A stretch of 64,000 bases of DNA from Atopsyche davidsoni (taxonomy: Eukaryota; Arthropoda; Insecta; Trichoptera; Hydrobiosidae), in the NCBI GenBank assembly GCA_022113835.1, contig JAILWY010000012.1, positions 15,872,001-15,936,000 on the forward strand, read 5' to 3'. Under the pieces are notes generated by a model. It was not told the DNA's origin and searched no databases. It was given only the letters and a program-made list of their open reading frames with translations. How positions within the stretch are numbered: the first letter of the stretch is position 1; every line of letters begins with the position of its first letter. The position numbers and the translations under genes were made by a program. Below are positions 48,006-57,632 of the stretch, in pieces.

Positions 48006-49268
48006 GAATTTAAAAATTATTTCAGAAATTTTAATTTTATTTTATAAAACATGAATATTAATTCCAACTTCCTAGAAAATACCATTTTTACACAAAATGA
48101 GAATGTTCCAGAGAAAATGCACTATTTTTTTTATAAATTCTTTTAATATCGGCGAAAAGCCTTTTTCAGTTTTCCGACATACTGCTGATGCCACGACCCC
48201 CGGAATATATTAAATAAATCATAAAATGGCGACCTCCGTTCTGATTCTCCGCTGCATATTCTTCTTATGGTTCTAGACTTTAATACTTCTGAGAAAAATT
48301 ATCTCGACTCAAGAATGTGTAATTCTGAATAATGGATTTCATATTTTAGGCAAATGTCGACGACTCTCAGCATATTGGTTTAAAAAAATTTAATAAAATA
48401 TTATTAGCCACCTTTTGATATATTTCAATAGAAAATGAAATCATCGCAGCATGCAAATCATGAAAACAAGAATCGATTGGCTTTTAAAAGCTTTCAATGT
48501 AAAATATTTCATTTTTTGAAAACATAAAATACTAAAAATCTTGTTATACATGAACAATTAAAACTACTTGATTTTATTTAATTTTATAAGAGTTTCTTGG
48601 TAAAATTTACATCACTTTAAGTAAATGTTAAGTTTGATGTTATCTTGTACAAGTACTTTTTTTCAGTATGCTCGAAGAAATATATTAGGATTGACAATAC
48701 GGGTATTAACTATTACAAATAGTCATAAAAAATACTTAAAACTTTATCAAAACAATTTTTTTAATTTTATTGAGAGCTTATTATGTAAATACAAAAGTTA
48801 AATATTAACCTGCTTTTTAAGGAACCAAACTGGAGAACTCTTCGTTGAAAGCAATAAATCCGTCTACTAAGCAAATTTATTTTAAGAAATAATATGAACT
48901 ATATAAAATATCGACAATATTTTTTAAAATCTCTATACAATACATTGGTTATGAATAGAAGAGCAATGATGTGTGCAGCTATTAGTACACACAGAAACAG
49001 GAGCGGTCAACGTGGTTCTTCATTACAATACTGCAAAGAAAGTGCAAAGTTCGTAGCCTCTCGCATGGCTGGAGACAATATGACAATGGTAGTAATGAGG
49101 CTCGCCAGGGGGGAGGCTACCCTGACAATACCACCTATTTACGGGGAAAGCCTTGCACAACCCCAGACAGAAAAAAACAAGCAGTCTGGAAAACACTGTC
49201 GCTCCCATGTGAGGGTTACTCACTGTGTTTTATGCCTTTTATGCCTATGCTTTTCAAAGATGAGAAAA
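48006..49268. other. Non-coding sequence
   Basis: AT-rich with GC-richer patches at about 48180-48260 and 49030-49225. The 143-codon frame at 48894-49325 covers the second patch and runs into a TA repeat; it has no known domain and a biased tail, so it is rejected as a gene. Confidence 0.5.
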
Positions 49269-49269
49269 G

Positions 49270-49302
<33 letters not shown>
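49269..49302. repeat. (TA)n microsatellite
   Basis: About 16 uninterrupted TA units. Confidence 0.95.
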
Positions 49303-49304
<2 letters not shown>

Positions 49305-50625
49305 AAGAAAATATATTTTTTTTAGATTATGTGCCAGCGAGACTGTCGGTAAAACAGTGGACGGCCGATAAAAACCAGAGTCGAGCTGTCATAGATTGTG
49401 GGTAGTAAATAAAGAGAATTTGAGTTAATATGAAGTGAAGTGGACGATAGACTTTAACTGTCGTTTCTTTATTTTTGTAGGTAAGATCCACGGTTTCCAG
49501 TCTTGTATATATAGTCTATATTAACTGCCTTTGTTTATGAAATAAGAAATCCGGCAGCGAAAAACAATTTTAATTAGAGTTTTTTGTGTTTTCACCTGTA
49601 CAAAGTAGGTATCAAAATAATGTTTTCTAAATATATTATTAAGCATAAACTTTTTTCTCTTTATTATTGACCTGAAATCCCATAACCTGTGATAAACTCG
49701 TTAAATAAACCTTTGGATAAGGGTGGCAAACTAAGTATATTCAATAAACTCATAAAACAAAATGAAACAAATGATAAACGCCCCATTTGTAAAATGCAAT
49801 GAAGATACTTTAGCAAAACTTAACACAGTCGTTTTTGTAATAAAAACGTCAAGCTCCCTGGAAATAAATTTTAATATAATCGTTTAGAAGTTATAATGAT
49901 TTACCAAAGAATCTATAAAAACGCTCGAGGCGGGAGACGCCGATAGTTCCCGGCCCGCGGAGTCCCGAGGCGCTTTATCAGAGTCTGAGCAAAGACACGT
50001 CAAGTGGGAAATTATTTGCATTCAATATCCGAATCAATCGAGGGAAAAGAAAGAAACAGAAGTACTTTTGCTACAAAGTTTGAGCTTTTCCATTACCTCG
50101 CGTATCTATTATATGATCGCAAGTACAGTAATGATTTTATGTTTCTGAACTATGATCAAAAGAAAGCATTGCTGTCGTATTGTATGTGAGTTGTTAACCT
50201 TAGGTATCATCTAACTATAAAAGATTAATAGGAGCATTATACAAAATGCTTCAAAAAGGTATAATAAAAACTTGAAACTGAGCACGCATGTAAAAATTGC
50301 GCTCATGTTTTATGACTTGCTTTGTTGTGTGCATTTTAATTATCGTGTTCAATAAGCTTAAAGAAGGTAATATACTAATAAAATAGCAACATTACAATAA
50401 CGCCTGTTTAATAAATTATGCTACAATAACTGCACATTAATTTAAAGTAGGTTCTATAAAGACTACGCACTCGCCGCCACAATGCCCATTATACTTTAAA
50501 TAACGCAGTTTATAACGCGCTCATAAAAGAACTGACAAGGAAAAATATATTCCGTACGCCTAAAATAAAAATATAAACTCGCGGAGCTCCGAACGAGGCG
50601 CGGCCCGCGTGTCTGCGCTGGCCGC
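49303..50625. other. Non-coding sequence with a GC-rich island
   Basis: A CpG-rich patch lies at about 49920-49995 and another at 50578-50625, where it joins the tandem repeat. No exon is recognised. Confidence 0.45.
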
Positions 50626-51150
50626 GGAAATCACATTACAACTCCATTTCCTCCGTAATATTTCAAAAATACTAGGGACTCTCAGCATAACACCCATACT
50701 ATGTTTAAATATAAGTCTATTCATAGTATTTGCGATACTAACAGAGTATAAGGCCAGCTACAAGCGCGTGAAAGGCATTCGTGTACAGATAGTTTTAAAG
50801 TGGATATCACGATACAAATTTTGTCCGTGATATTTCAAAAATACTTGGGACTCTTAGCATAACACCAAAACTTTGTTTAAATATCACTATATTGTATCAC
50901 TATACTATATGTGATACAGAGTATAAGTATGCTGTAAATGTTTGAAAGGAATTCGCGTACATTGTTTTAAAGTGGAAAACACAATACAACTTTATTCCCC
51001 CATGAAAATTATAAAAATACTTGAGACTTTCAGCATAACACCAATACTGTGATCAAATATATTTATTTTCGTAGTATCTGTGATACTAACACAGCCATCA
51101 CAGACGTTTACGTACAGGTTATTAAATATAACACAAATTTTATTGGAGAT
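50626..51150. repeat. Degenerate tandem repeat, period about 171-175 bp
   Basis: Three related units start at about 50626, 50802 and 50973, with the start of a fourth near 51120. Shared blocks are GGA-ATCAC-ATACAA, ATTTCAAAAATACT-GGGACT, CTCAGCATAACACC, a GTATCTGTGATACTAA-like part, and AAGGNATTCGCGTACA. Identity between units is moderate. It resembles a short satellite fragment or a triplicated regulatory segment. The frame at 50609-50830 covers the first unit and is not conserved in the others. Confidence 0.75.
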
Positions 51151-52265
51151 ACAATAAAAAAAATGAAGAAATAGGGAGATTAGTTGTTATTGTATATTTA
51201 CATAAATACTGAAATAAATCACTTAAGTTTGTAAAAATTGCGTTACATTTGCCGTTGAAAGCGACGAAAGGATATCTCGTGTCAAACGTCATTTAATCAT
51301 AATTATTTAATAAGTATTCACAGTATGAATTGAACCTCCTGCGTGTATTCATTTCAGTTCCTGAAAAGCACTGAAATGAGTTACTCCCCCGTTAAGCAGA
51401 ATTCATCCGTTCGTGTTGTACAACCATGAAGTAACACATAAATGTTTAACAATATCTACGTCACATTTCCTGGAGCGTGCTCGCTGTATTTATACTGAAA
51501 ATTGCCGAGTAAAACCTTTCAACAGAATACAAGAAACATGAAATGTTGTATTTGTCTTTATAAATTTTTCAAAAATAATATGTTGAGCTGCATGAAGTTT
51601 TTGGTCTTCCGACGCTCTGGACCATCTTTAAGGATTATGACAACATAATTTCGTTTCTAGTTGACACTTATGTAAAAAGGTATTCTTCAGTTCGTCTCTT
51701 TTCGTCAGACACCGAATCAAAAGGCAAAGGCATGTACACGTAGATAGTTTATTTATTGAAAATATTTCAACAAAGCGGAATAGATTTAATTAATAATCTA
51801 AAACTGTATCAGAGTTTAGTGTTCAATGCATTTGCTTGCTATTCATAGAGAGAGCAATAAGTTAATAAGTTTTATTAAAACAATAAATTGTCATTGTAAT
51901 GCGGATTCGCTTACTATTATACGCCAATGCTTCTCTTTACTTTTTGTGTACGTATGTTAAATTAGTTACTTCTTAATTGTATTTTTTTTTATTAAGAAAA
52001 CAAAAATACTTTTGTACTATTATTTCACAAAATTAATTATGCAGGTAAGTTGGGTTTTATATAAGCATATATAAACGTTTTCCCCTTGTAATACAATAAC
52101 CTCTTAAAGGTTGGTAAGATAGCGGGTCGTCGTGGCGGTGGCGATACTTTGCTACAGCCGGCAATTCAATTCAATAATGCACAATAATGTAAAAAAAAAG
52201 ACACAAAATTCCGATAGTAAAAAAGAGTTATAAACAACGGATGAGCATGAAACACATCCCTGGCG
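51151..52265. other. Non-coding sequence
   Basis: AT-rich with no exon. At 51598-51640 lies a segment resembling 40318-40380 (GAAGTTTTTGGTCTTCCGAC, then GGACCATCTTTAAGG), perhaps a shared decayed repeat. Confidence 0.4.
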
Positions 52266-52460
52266 TGCCGTTAAAAGTATTTGCATACAAATTTGAGGGG
52301 TGTGTGCGTGGGGTGGTTTACGCCCCTGCCAACCCTCAGGCGTGCAACCACGTGGCAACTAGTTGCGCGTCGCGTGACCACGTGGGCGGCCACGTGAGTG
52401 ATCACCTGATCTTTAGGCACGCACCCTGCAATAACTCTATTAGGGGTAATTAAAAATGGT
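52266..52460. promoter_or_regulatory. E-box cluster in a GC-rich island
   Basis: Three perfect CACGTG boxes lie at 52349-52354, 52379-52384 and 52391-52396, followed by CACCTG at 52403-52408. The last three are spaced exactly 12 bp apart. The flanks are GC-rich, with an ATTTGCATAC block upstream and GGTAATTAAAA downstream. CACGTG is bound by bHLH factors (Myc/Max, USF, Clock-type, Hairy-type). The density suggests a cis-regulatory element. No promoter or exon is attached in view. Confidence 0.4.
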
Positions 52461-54229
52461 TAACAAGCTATCCGCACTTTCTCACAGCCATTTTTGGCAA
52501 ATATCATTATGCTTTGTTAAATAATAAAATCAACATCAAGCATCTTGTTCAGAATAATTTATTAAATCAGATCTGCGTATGGTGCAGTATAATGACGTCA
52601 CAATGTTGGTGTTTGCCATTTTTTAACGGGTCTAAACCTTGGAATTTTTTAGTTGTTACTTACATATTAAAACCTCGAGCATGTGACAAGTTTGTTACAT
52701 AAAAAATAAGAAATGATTGCGACTGTGTACAGCTTATTATATTTATGATACTTGCTGCACTCAAGCATGCTCAATTGTCATTGAACTTTACTTTTCATAA
52801 AAAATAATTGGTTACATTTTTTGTTTCTTATCAAAAAACACTCTAACTGGAATCAAATTAAGACAAATAATTAAATATAATTTGCAGAATTCGGCTGACG
52901 TTTATTATTTTCTTTGCCGTGTCATGTTTTGATAAATATTCCAATGTTGTAGCTTCAGTACTAGAATCATTTTCAACACAAAAGTTTTATTTTTTAAAAC
53001 TGATACCGACACGTTGAGACGTAAATCAAAATCAAAAACTACATAAAAAATAGGTAAAGGTTTAAATGTTCTTCATTCACAGGATCTCGTCTCGTGCCTT
53101 GAATATTAGCTTTGCGTATTGATATAAATATTTAGCTAGTCTAGTATTTAACGTATAATAATATCTAATGATTTGTAGTATCTATTTTTGTAACCATTTA
53201 GTAAAACACGAAACGCGTGCAAACACGCGTTTTGTTAATAATATATTGATACACTGGCGTGCTGATACTCGCACGCGTGGATAATAATTATAAAATTGTT
53301 TTATTAGTTTCCATAATTTATAAAATTACACGATCGGGATTGTTTTCAAATTATACAATAAATTTCAACAAAATACTCACACGCTTCGGCGATGCGTGTT
53401 TCGAGTTATCGGCTATTTACATAAATGTTACACATTAATATATATATTTATATAAATTTACTACGTCTTTCAATCAAATAGTTTGCGTCTTAATTTAAAT
53501 GACTTTCCTAAATTTTGGACGTTTCTGCAATTTCCAGTTTAGGGTTTTATATGGATTATGGCACATGTTTAGGTGAGTGATTATTTTAGGCCTGACATTT
53601 ACAGAACTCTAGTTTACTTGCATATGCATATTCTAGAATATTCTGTTTTACAGTCAGTAGTGGTTCTACCGCTGAAGCGTAGCGAAGGATGTATATACAA
53701 CTCCATAAACCTGTTTCTACCTTGCGGGCGCCTCTCCTCCCGTTGTAAAAAATGATAAGGTATTCCGCGCCAAATGAATTGTAAAAAGAATATTAAACCA
53801 ACTTCCGCAGTTGCAAAAGGAGTCAACTTTTTTACGATCAGCCCATGATCGGCTTTATTTATGAATTTATGTGCTTGTATAATAAAAAATCGGGATTTTG
53901 TTCGGGAACTCTTCCTTAATAATATGTAGTAGGATATCTTTTTTGGAATTTTGTTTTTTTTTTATTGTTTTTACTTGTTAAAAGTTTCACGAAAGTTTTG
54001 GAAAATATATGAACTGTTGATGTTTATTAAAATTATTGGAGTTAGAGTTTCATTACAGCTGTATACATATTTTTAGTAGTAAAGTTACTACGTATTATTT
54101 TTGTGAACTGATGTATATCAGAGCGCTTTAATAAGATTCGTGTTTTTTATTAATTTATTAAAAAAAAATTAAATAAGAATTATACACGATGAATTTAAAT
54201 TTTACAGTAAAAATACCAAAACATGATAT
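52461..54229. other. Non-coding sequence
   Basis: No exon is recognised. At 52948-52983, on the minus strand, a decayed hammerhead-like remnant (UUGAAAAUGAUU, GAAGCUA) resembles the motif at 1226-1260. A GC-richer patch lies at about 53660-53760. The rest is AT-rich. Confidence 0.45.
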
Positions 54230-54298
54230 CAGGTAATATCTTGTTGAGGGACAAGGCATTTGATTGGTGAAGATCCATTATTGTAATGATAAAAAGTA

Positions 54299-54346
54299 AC
54301 TAGTTTCGACCCTATACACCGGGTCATCATCAGATGCATGACTAAA
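54299..54346 (-). ncRNA. Hammerhead ribozyme-like motif
   Basis: On the minus strand this has the intact CUGAUGA core plus one U, the GACCC/GGGUC hairpin with loop GGUGUAUA, GAAA, and the palindrome ACUAGU followed by U. Helix I pairing is weaker than in the copy at 47757-47809. Confidence 0.55.
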
Positions 54347-54382
54347 CTGATGATGACCCGGTGTATAGGCTCGAAACTAGTT
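54347..54382 (+). ncRNA. Hammerhead ribozyme-like motif, partner copy
   Basis: Core CUGAUGA at 54347-54353, then the hairpin with one changed base (GGCUC instead of GGGUC), GAAA and ACUAGU followed by U. The hairpin mismatch and the lost helix I make it less likely to be active than its inverted partner. Confidence 0.5.
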
Positions 54383-54456
54383 AGCAAATAATTCTAATAA
54401 ACTCAAAGCAAAGACAAAAATACGATGTTACTTGTTATCATTACACCAGGTAATAT

Positions 54457-55182
54457 ATTTTTTAAACTAGACCGTATTTACATACCATTCTAAAATTCTT
54501 AATACATGCTGTGGAGTTTTCTGTTACGGAGCAGGTGATCCGATAAATTAATATCCAGGTGATATTACACCGCTGGGATAAACCCACTGAGTATTCTGGT
54601 ACACGTGTACTTATATTTTAATTTTTTTTTAAATTTAAGTAAATAACTCTTTGTGTAGAAAAAATCCGACCACTGCGCGCTTTGGAGGACACCATAAGTT
54701 ACATAAGTAAAAGGTCTGGCTAGGGGTGCAGGGCACGAGGGAGAGGGGGAGGGTCAGCAGGCCAGGAGCCCCGTCCGCCCTGAATTATGGAGGGCGCAGG
54801 ACCTCTTAGGATCTGATTAGGTGTGTGTACTTTAGCCCCACGTGGATACAAACCGAATTCTCCAACTGTGATTTCAAAATATGTAACGCCGGTTAAAATA
54901 AAAACTATGTTTCATCTCAAGATAGTTTTAGTTTCATTGGCGAAGAATTTTTCCAAAAGCTGTTAATAAAATTATTCATCTTTTATATATATATATAAAT
55001 TTTATTTAATATTTATTTAACTCGTGAAACACTGTTTTGAAAATGACAGCTATCGTTTTTATCGTAAATTATTATCTTTAAAAATATGACCTATAATTAT
55101 CTTTTAGTCAGATGAAATTTTGCGAGAGAGTACTGTGTCGAAAATTGCGATGTGTTTGCCCAATTTTATAACCATTAAGACG

Positions 55183-55184
<2 letters not shown>
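54457..55184. other. Non-coding sequence with a GC-rich island
   Basis: A GC-rich patch at about 54660-54850 includes one CACGTG box near 54840. No exon is recognised. Confidence 0.45.

Positions 55185-55230
<46 letters not shown>
55185..55230. repeat. (TA)n microsatellite, left part
   Basis: About 23 TA units, interrupted at 55231 by the element described next. Confidence 0.9.
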
Positions 55231-55235
<5 letters not shown>

Positions 55236-55402
55236 AGTTAAATACATGAGTGATTTTTTCACATATAGATTTTTATTGGGGACCGGTTTCACCAACCTTT
55301 CACGTTGGCATTATCAAACGAACAGTCATTCATGATTTACAAGTATTATACTTATTTGAAATGGAATTCCACCAAGTATTTAGTCAAAAATATTGAATTT
55401 CT

Positions 55403-55406
<4 letters not shown>
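55231..55406. mobile_element. Hammerhead-bearing small element inside a TA array
   Basis: About 170 bp with the same left end, motif and right end as the element at 15202-15425. There is an AAATAC-TGAGTGATTTTTTCAC-type block, the ACCGGTTTC motif at 55268, and the terminal block TGGAATTCC-CCAAGTAT at 55362-55377 ending ATTGAATTTC near 55401. It has only one hammerhead-like motif and no palindrome. The flanks are (TA)n on both sides, so a target duplication cannot be read. Confidence 0.65.
55268..55311 (-). ncRNA. Hammerhead-like motif, GCCAAC family
   Basis: On the minus strand: UUUGAUAAU, a hairpin GCCAAC/GUUGGU with a terminal G-U pair, GAAA, palindrome ACCGGU then C. It matches the copies at 15287-15376. 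Confidence 0.5.

Positions 55407-55482
<76 letters not shown>
55407..55482. repeat. (TA)n microsatellite, right part
   Basis: About 38 TA units. With the tract at 55185-55230 it probably formed one array before the insertion at 55231-55406. Confidence 0.95.
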
Positions 55483-55485
<3 letters not shown>

Positions 55486-57524
55486 GAATATATAGCTGTT
55501 GTCTCTGATAAAAAATAAACAATGATATTTAATCATTTACATAAAATAAAAACCTGTGAATACCCGAAACGTGTGTCTTTTTCATGATTTAAAAAAATGT
55601 TTTTTTTATTTAATGTGATAAATATTGTTATAATCATTGATATTGTTTATGATTAAAGAATTTATAAAATATAAGTAAAAATAGAAATCGACAACCTTAG
55701 CAAAGATAGAAATCAAATCAGTTACAAATCTGTCGTAACGACAACAATTTATATTCAATTTTAAAACTATCGATTGTTTCAGAATCGCTCGTAATTTTTA
55801 TTTACATTTTTTAAATCGAATTTCTACTTGAATTAGTTCATCCGATAATACGATTCGTTTTATCAGAACCCCAGTAAAAATGATTTTCAAGCTAAGGCCG
55901 TACAGTTTCAAAGATTCAAACGAAAAAAACCCATAAAAAAAGTAAGCCAAATTTGGCACAGATCAACCCTTACCTCTAACCTTATTGGCCAAAAGACAAC
56001 AGCTTATAGCGCATGAAAATAAAAGTACAAACTTTATTAAAAAAAAAGAAGATAGAAGATTCTCTAAAACAAAAAGAAGTCGAATCTCGAAGGCATTTGA
56101 AATTTCCAATCAGCGAAGTCATTTGATCCGAGGGAAGTCTTCGGGACCTCCTGGGAGGCTTTTATGATTTCCTCTCATAATCCATTCCAAGCAACCACCC
56201 CTATACCTGTCTCTATGCCGGCTAGGAGAAATTAAAATCTTTTTTTTTTCCGAGACTTATCTTCAGAAATTACTATGTATTCGAATTATCCTTGGATGTC
56301 TAAGAAAGGGTTTTGATTTTACTCTAATAAATAGAATAAATTCATACTTAAACCTCAATTTTAATGCGAATATTTCAACGACTAATTTATTCTTATTAAT
56401 TCTTTTCTCAAGATTTTATTTGTTTTCTTTCTTTACAAGCTGGAATAAGTCGTTTTGATGAACATGACTTATTTACAATTTGATTAACATAAATGAGAAA
56501 TTTATTATACTGTATGAAATCCACCATAAAAGAAGTATGCAATGGTAAATATCAAATCAAACTGTACCTAAAAGTCTATTTCTTAAGGATAGGGCTCTGA
56601 TTATGTCTATAATCCATGGAAGAATCCCATCTGTAGAGGTCTCCCGAGCAAACACTGCGCGGGCCTGTGAAACCCTTTTAAAATTCCGCCGGTCAACCCA
56701 TCTGGCTGGAAATTGAATCTTTTGGACAGAAATACACGCTGGGAATAATATCTTTTGTGATTGCACTGCCTCTGTTGATATATTGTATTCTATTTACACT
56801 GAATTTCGTACATCAATTCTTATATTACGCTATTTCTACTAACAATTTTTTCAGTTCATCTTGAAAATTGAGCCTGTGTGTGATGAAAAAAATATTCAAC
56901 CCTTACGGAAAAGTATAAAAAAAGAAAAAAATATATTTTACAATTAAATAATTGTATCAATGGTATAAATCTAAGTTTTTTTTATTTCAATGCAATGATA
57001 ACCAAACCAGTGGACGCGCAGGAATTCTATAAAGGAGGCCATAGATGGAGACAGCTCGGCGCCAAGTCTGACTTTCTATTGATATAGGAATAAAGCATAA
57101 TCTAGGTTCTTGGTTTCCGAAAATAATGATGATAGATTAATTTTTTTTTATTTACTATTAGAAAAAAAAAACAACAAACGAATACTACTAAAATTTACTA
57201 TTAAGTGTTTAAAGATATGTTTTTTTTTTATAAACGCACTGTTAAATTCTATTGCTTGATGTGTAGGGACCATTTAGAAGTGGTTTTTTTTACATATTCT
57301 TGGACTATTTTTATATGTTTTTAAAATTAGGAAAAAAATTTGTAAATTTTGTGTTTTATTTGATTTATTTAAAATTTACAAATTTTTTTTGTACTCAAAT
57401 GAAAATTAATATTGAAGATACACGAAAATATGTTCCAAGTCGAAAAAAGCGAGCCGCGTGTACACTATTTAAAATTTGCAACAGATCGCCGCCGCGAGAG
57501 TCTGACGCCCCCGGGGTCTGCGCG
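55483..57524. other. Non-coding sequence
   Basis: AT-rich, with GC-richer patches near 56090-56220 and 56600-56720, and a short one at 57010-57070. No exon is recognised. Confidence 0.45.
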
Positions 57525-57632
57525 GCGGGGCGGGGCGGGGGCTGGGGCCGGGGCTGGGGCAGGGGCGGGGGCGGGGGTGGGGGCAGGGGCGGGGGCGGGG
57601 GCGGGGGCGGGGGAAGGGGCGGGGGCGGGGGC
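57525..57632 (+). repeat. G-rich minisatellite (GGGGCN units)
   Basis: Degenerate hexamers GGGGCN / GGGGGC repeat without a break. The surrounding 57485-57680 is also very GC-rich. The many G-runs of four or more could form G-quadruplexes. Long frames on both strands (Gly/Arg, Ala/Gly and Pro-rich) are produced by the repeat alone. Confidence 0.9.

Larger units (their letters stand above)
54240..54446. mobile_element. Small palindromic element with hammerhead-like motifs, copy 2
   Basis: A 207-bp insertion flanked by the 10-bp direct repeat CAGGTAATAT at 54230-54239 and 54447-54456. It begins CTTGTTGAGGGACAAGGCAT and ends in GTTATCATTACAC, the same ends as the copy at 47691-47994. Its centre is a tight palindrome: arms of about 37 bp (54297-54333 and 54347-54383) separated by 13 bp, each with a hammerhead-like motif. 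It encodes nothing. Confidence 0.8.

Noticed and set aside
48894..49325. 143-codon plus-strand frame
   Set aside because: No known domain, mixed composition, and the end runs through a (TA)n microsatellite as an Ile-Tyr repeat.
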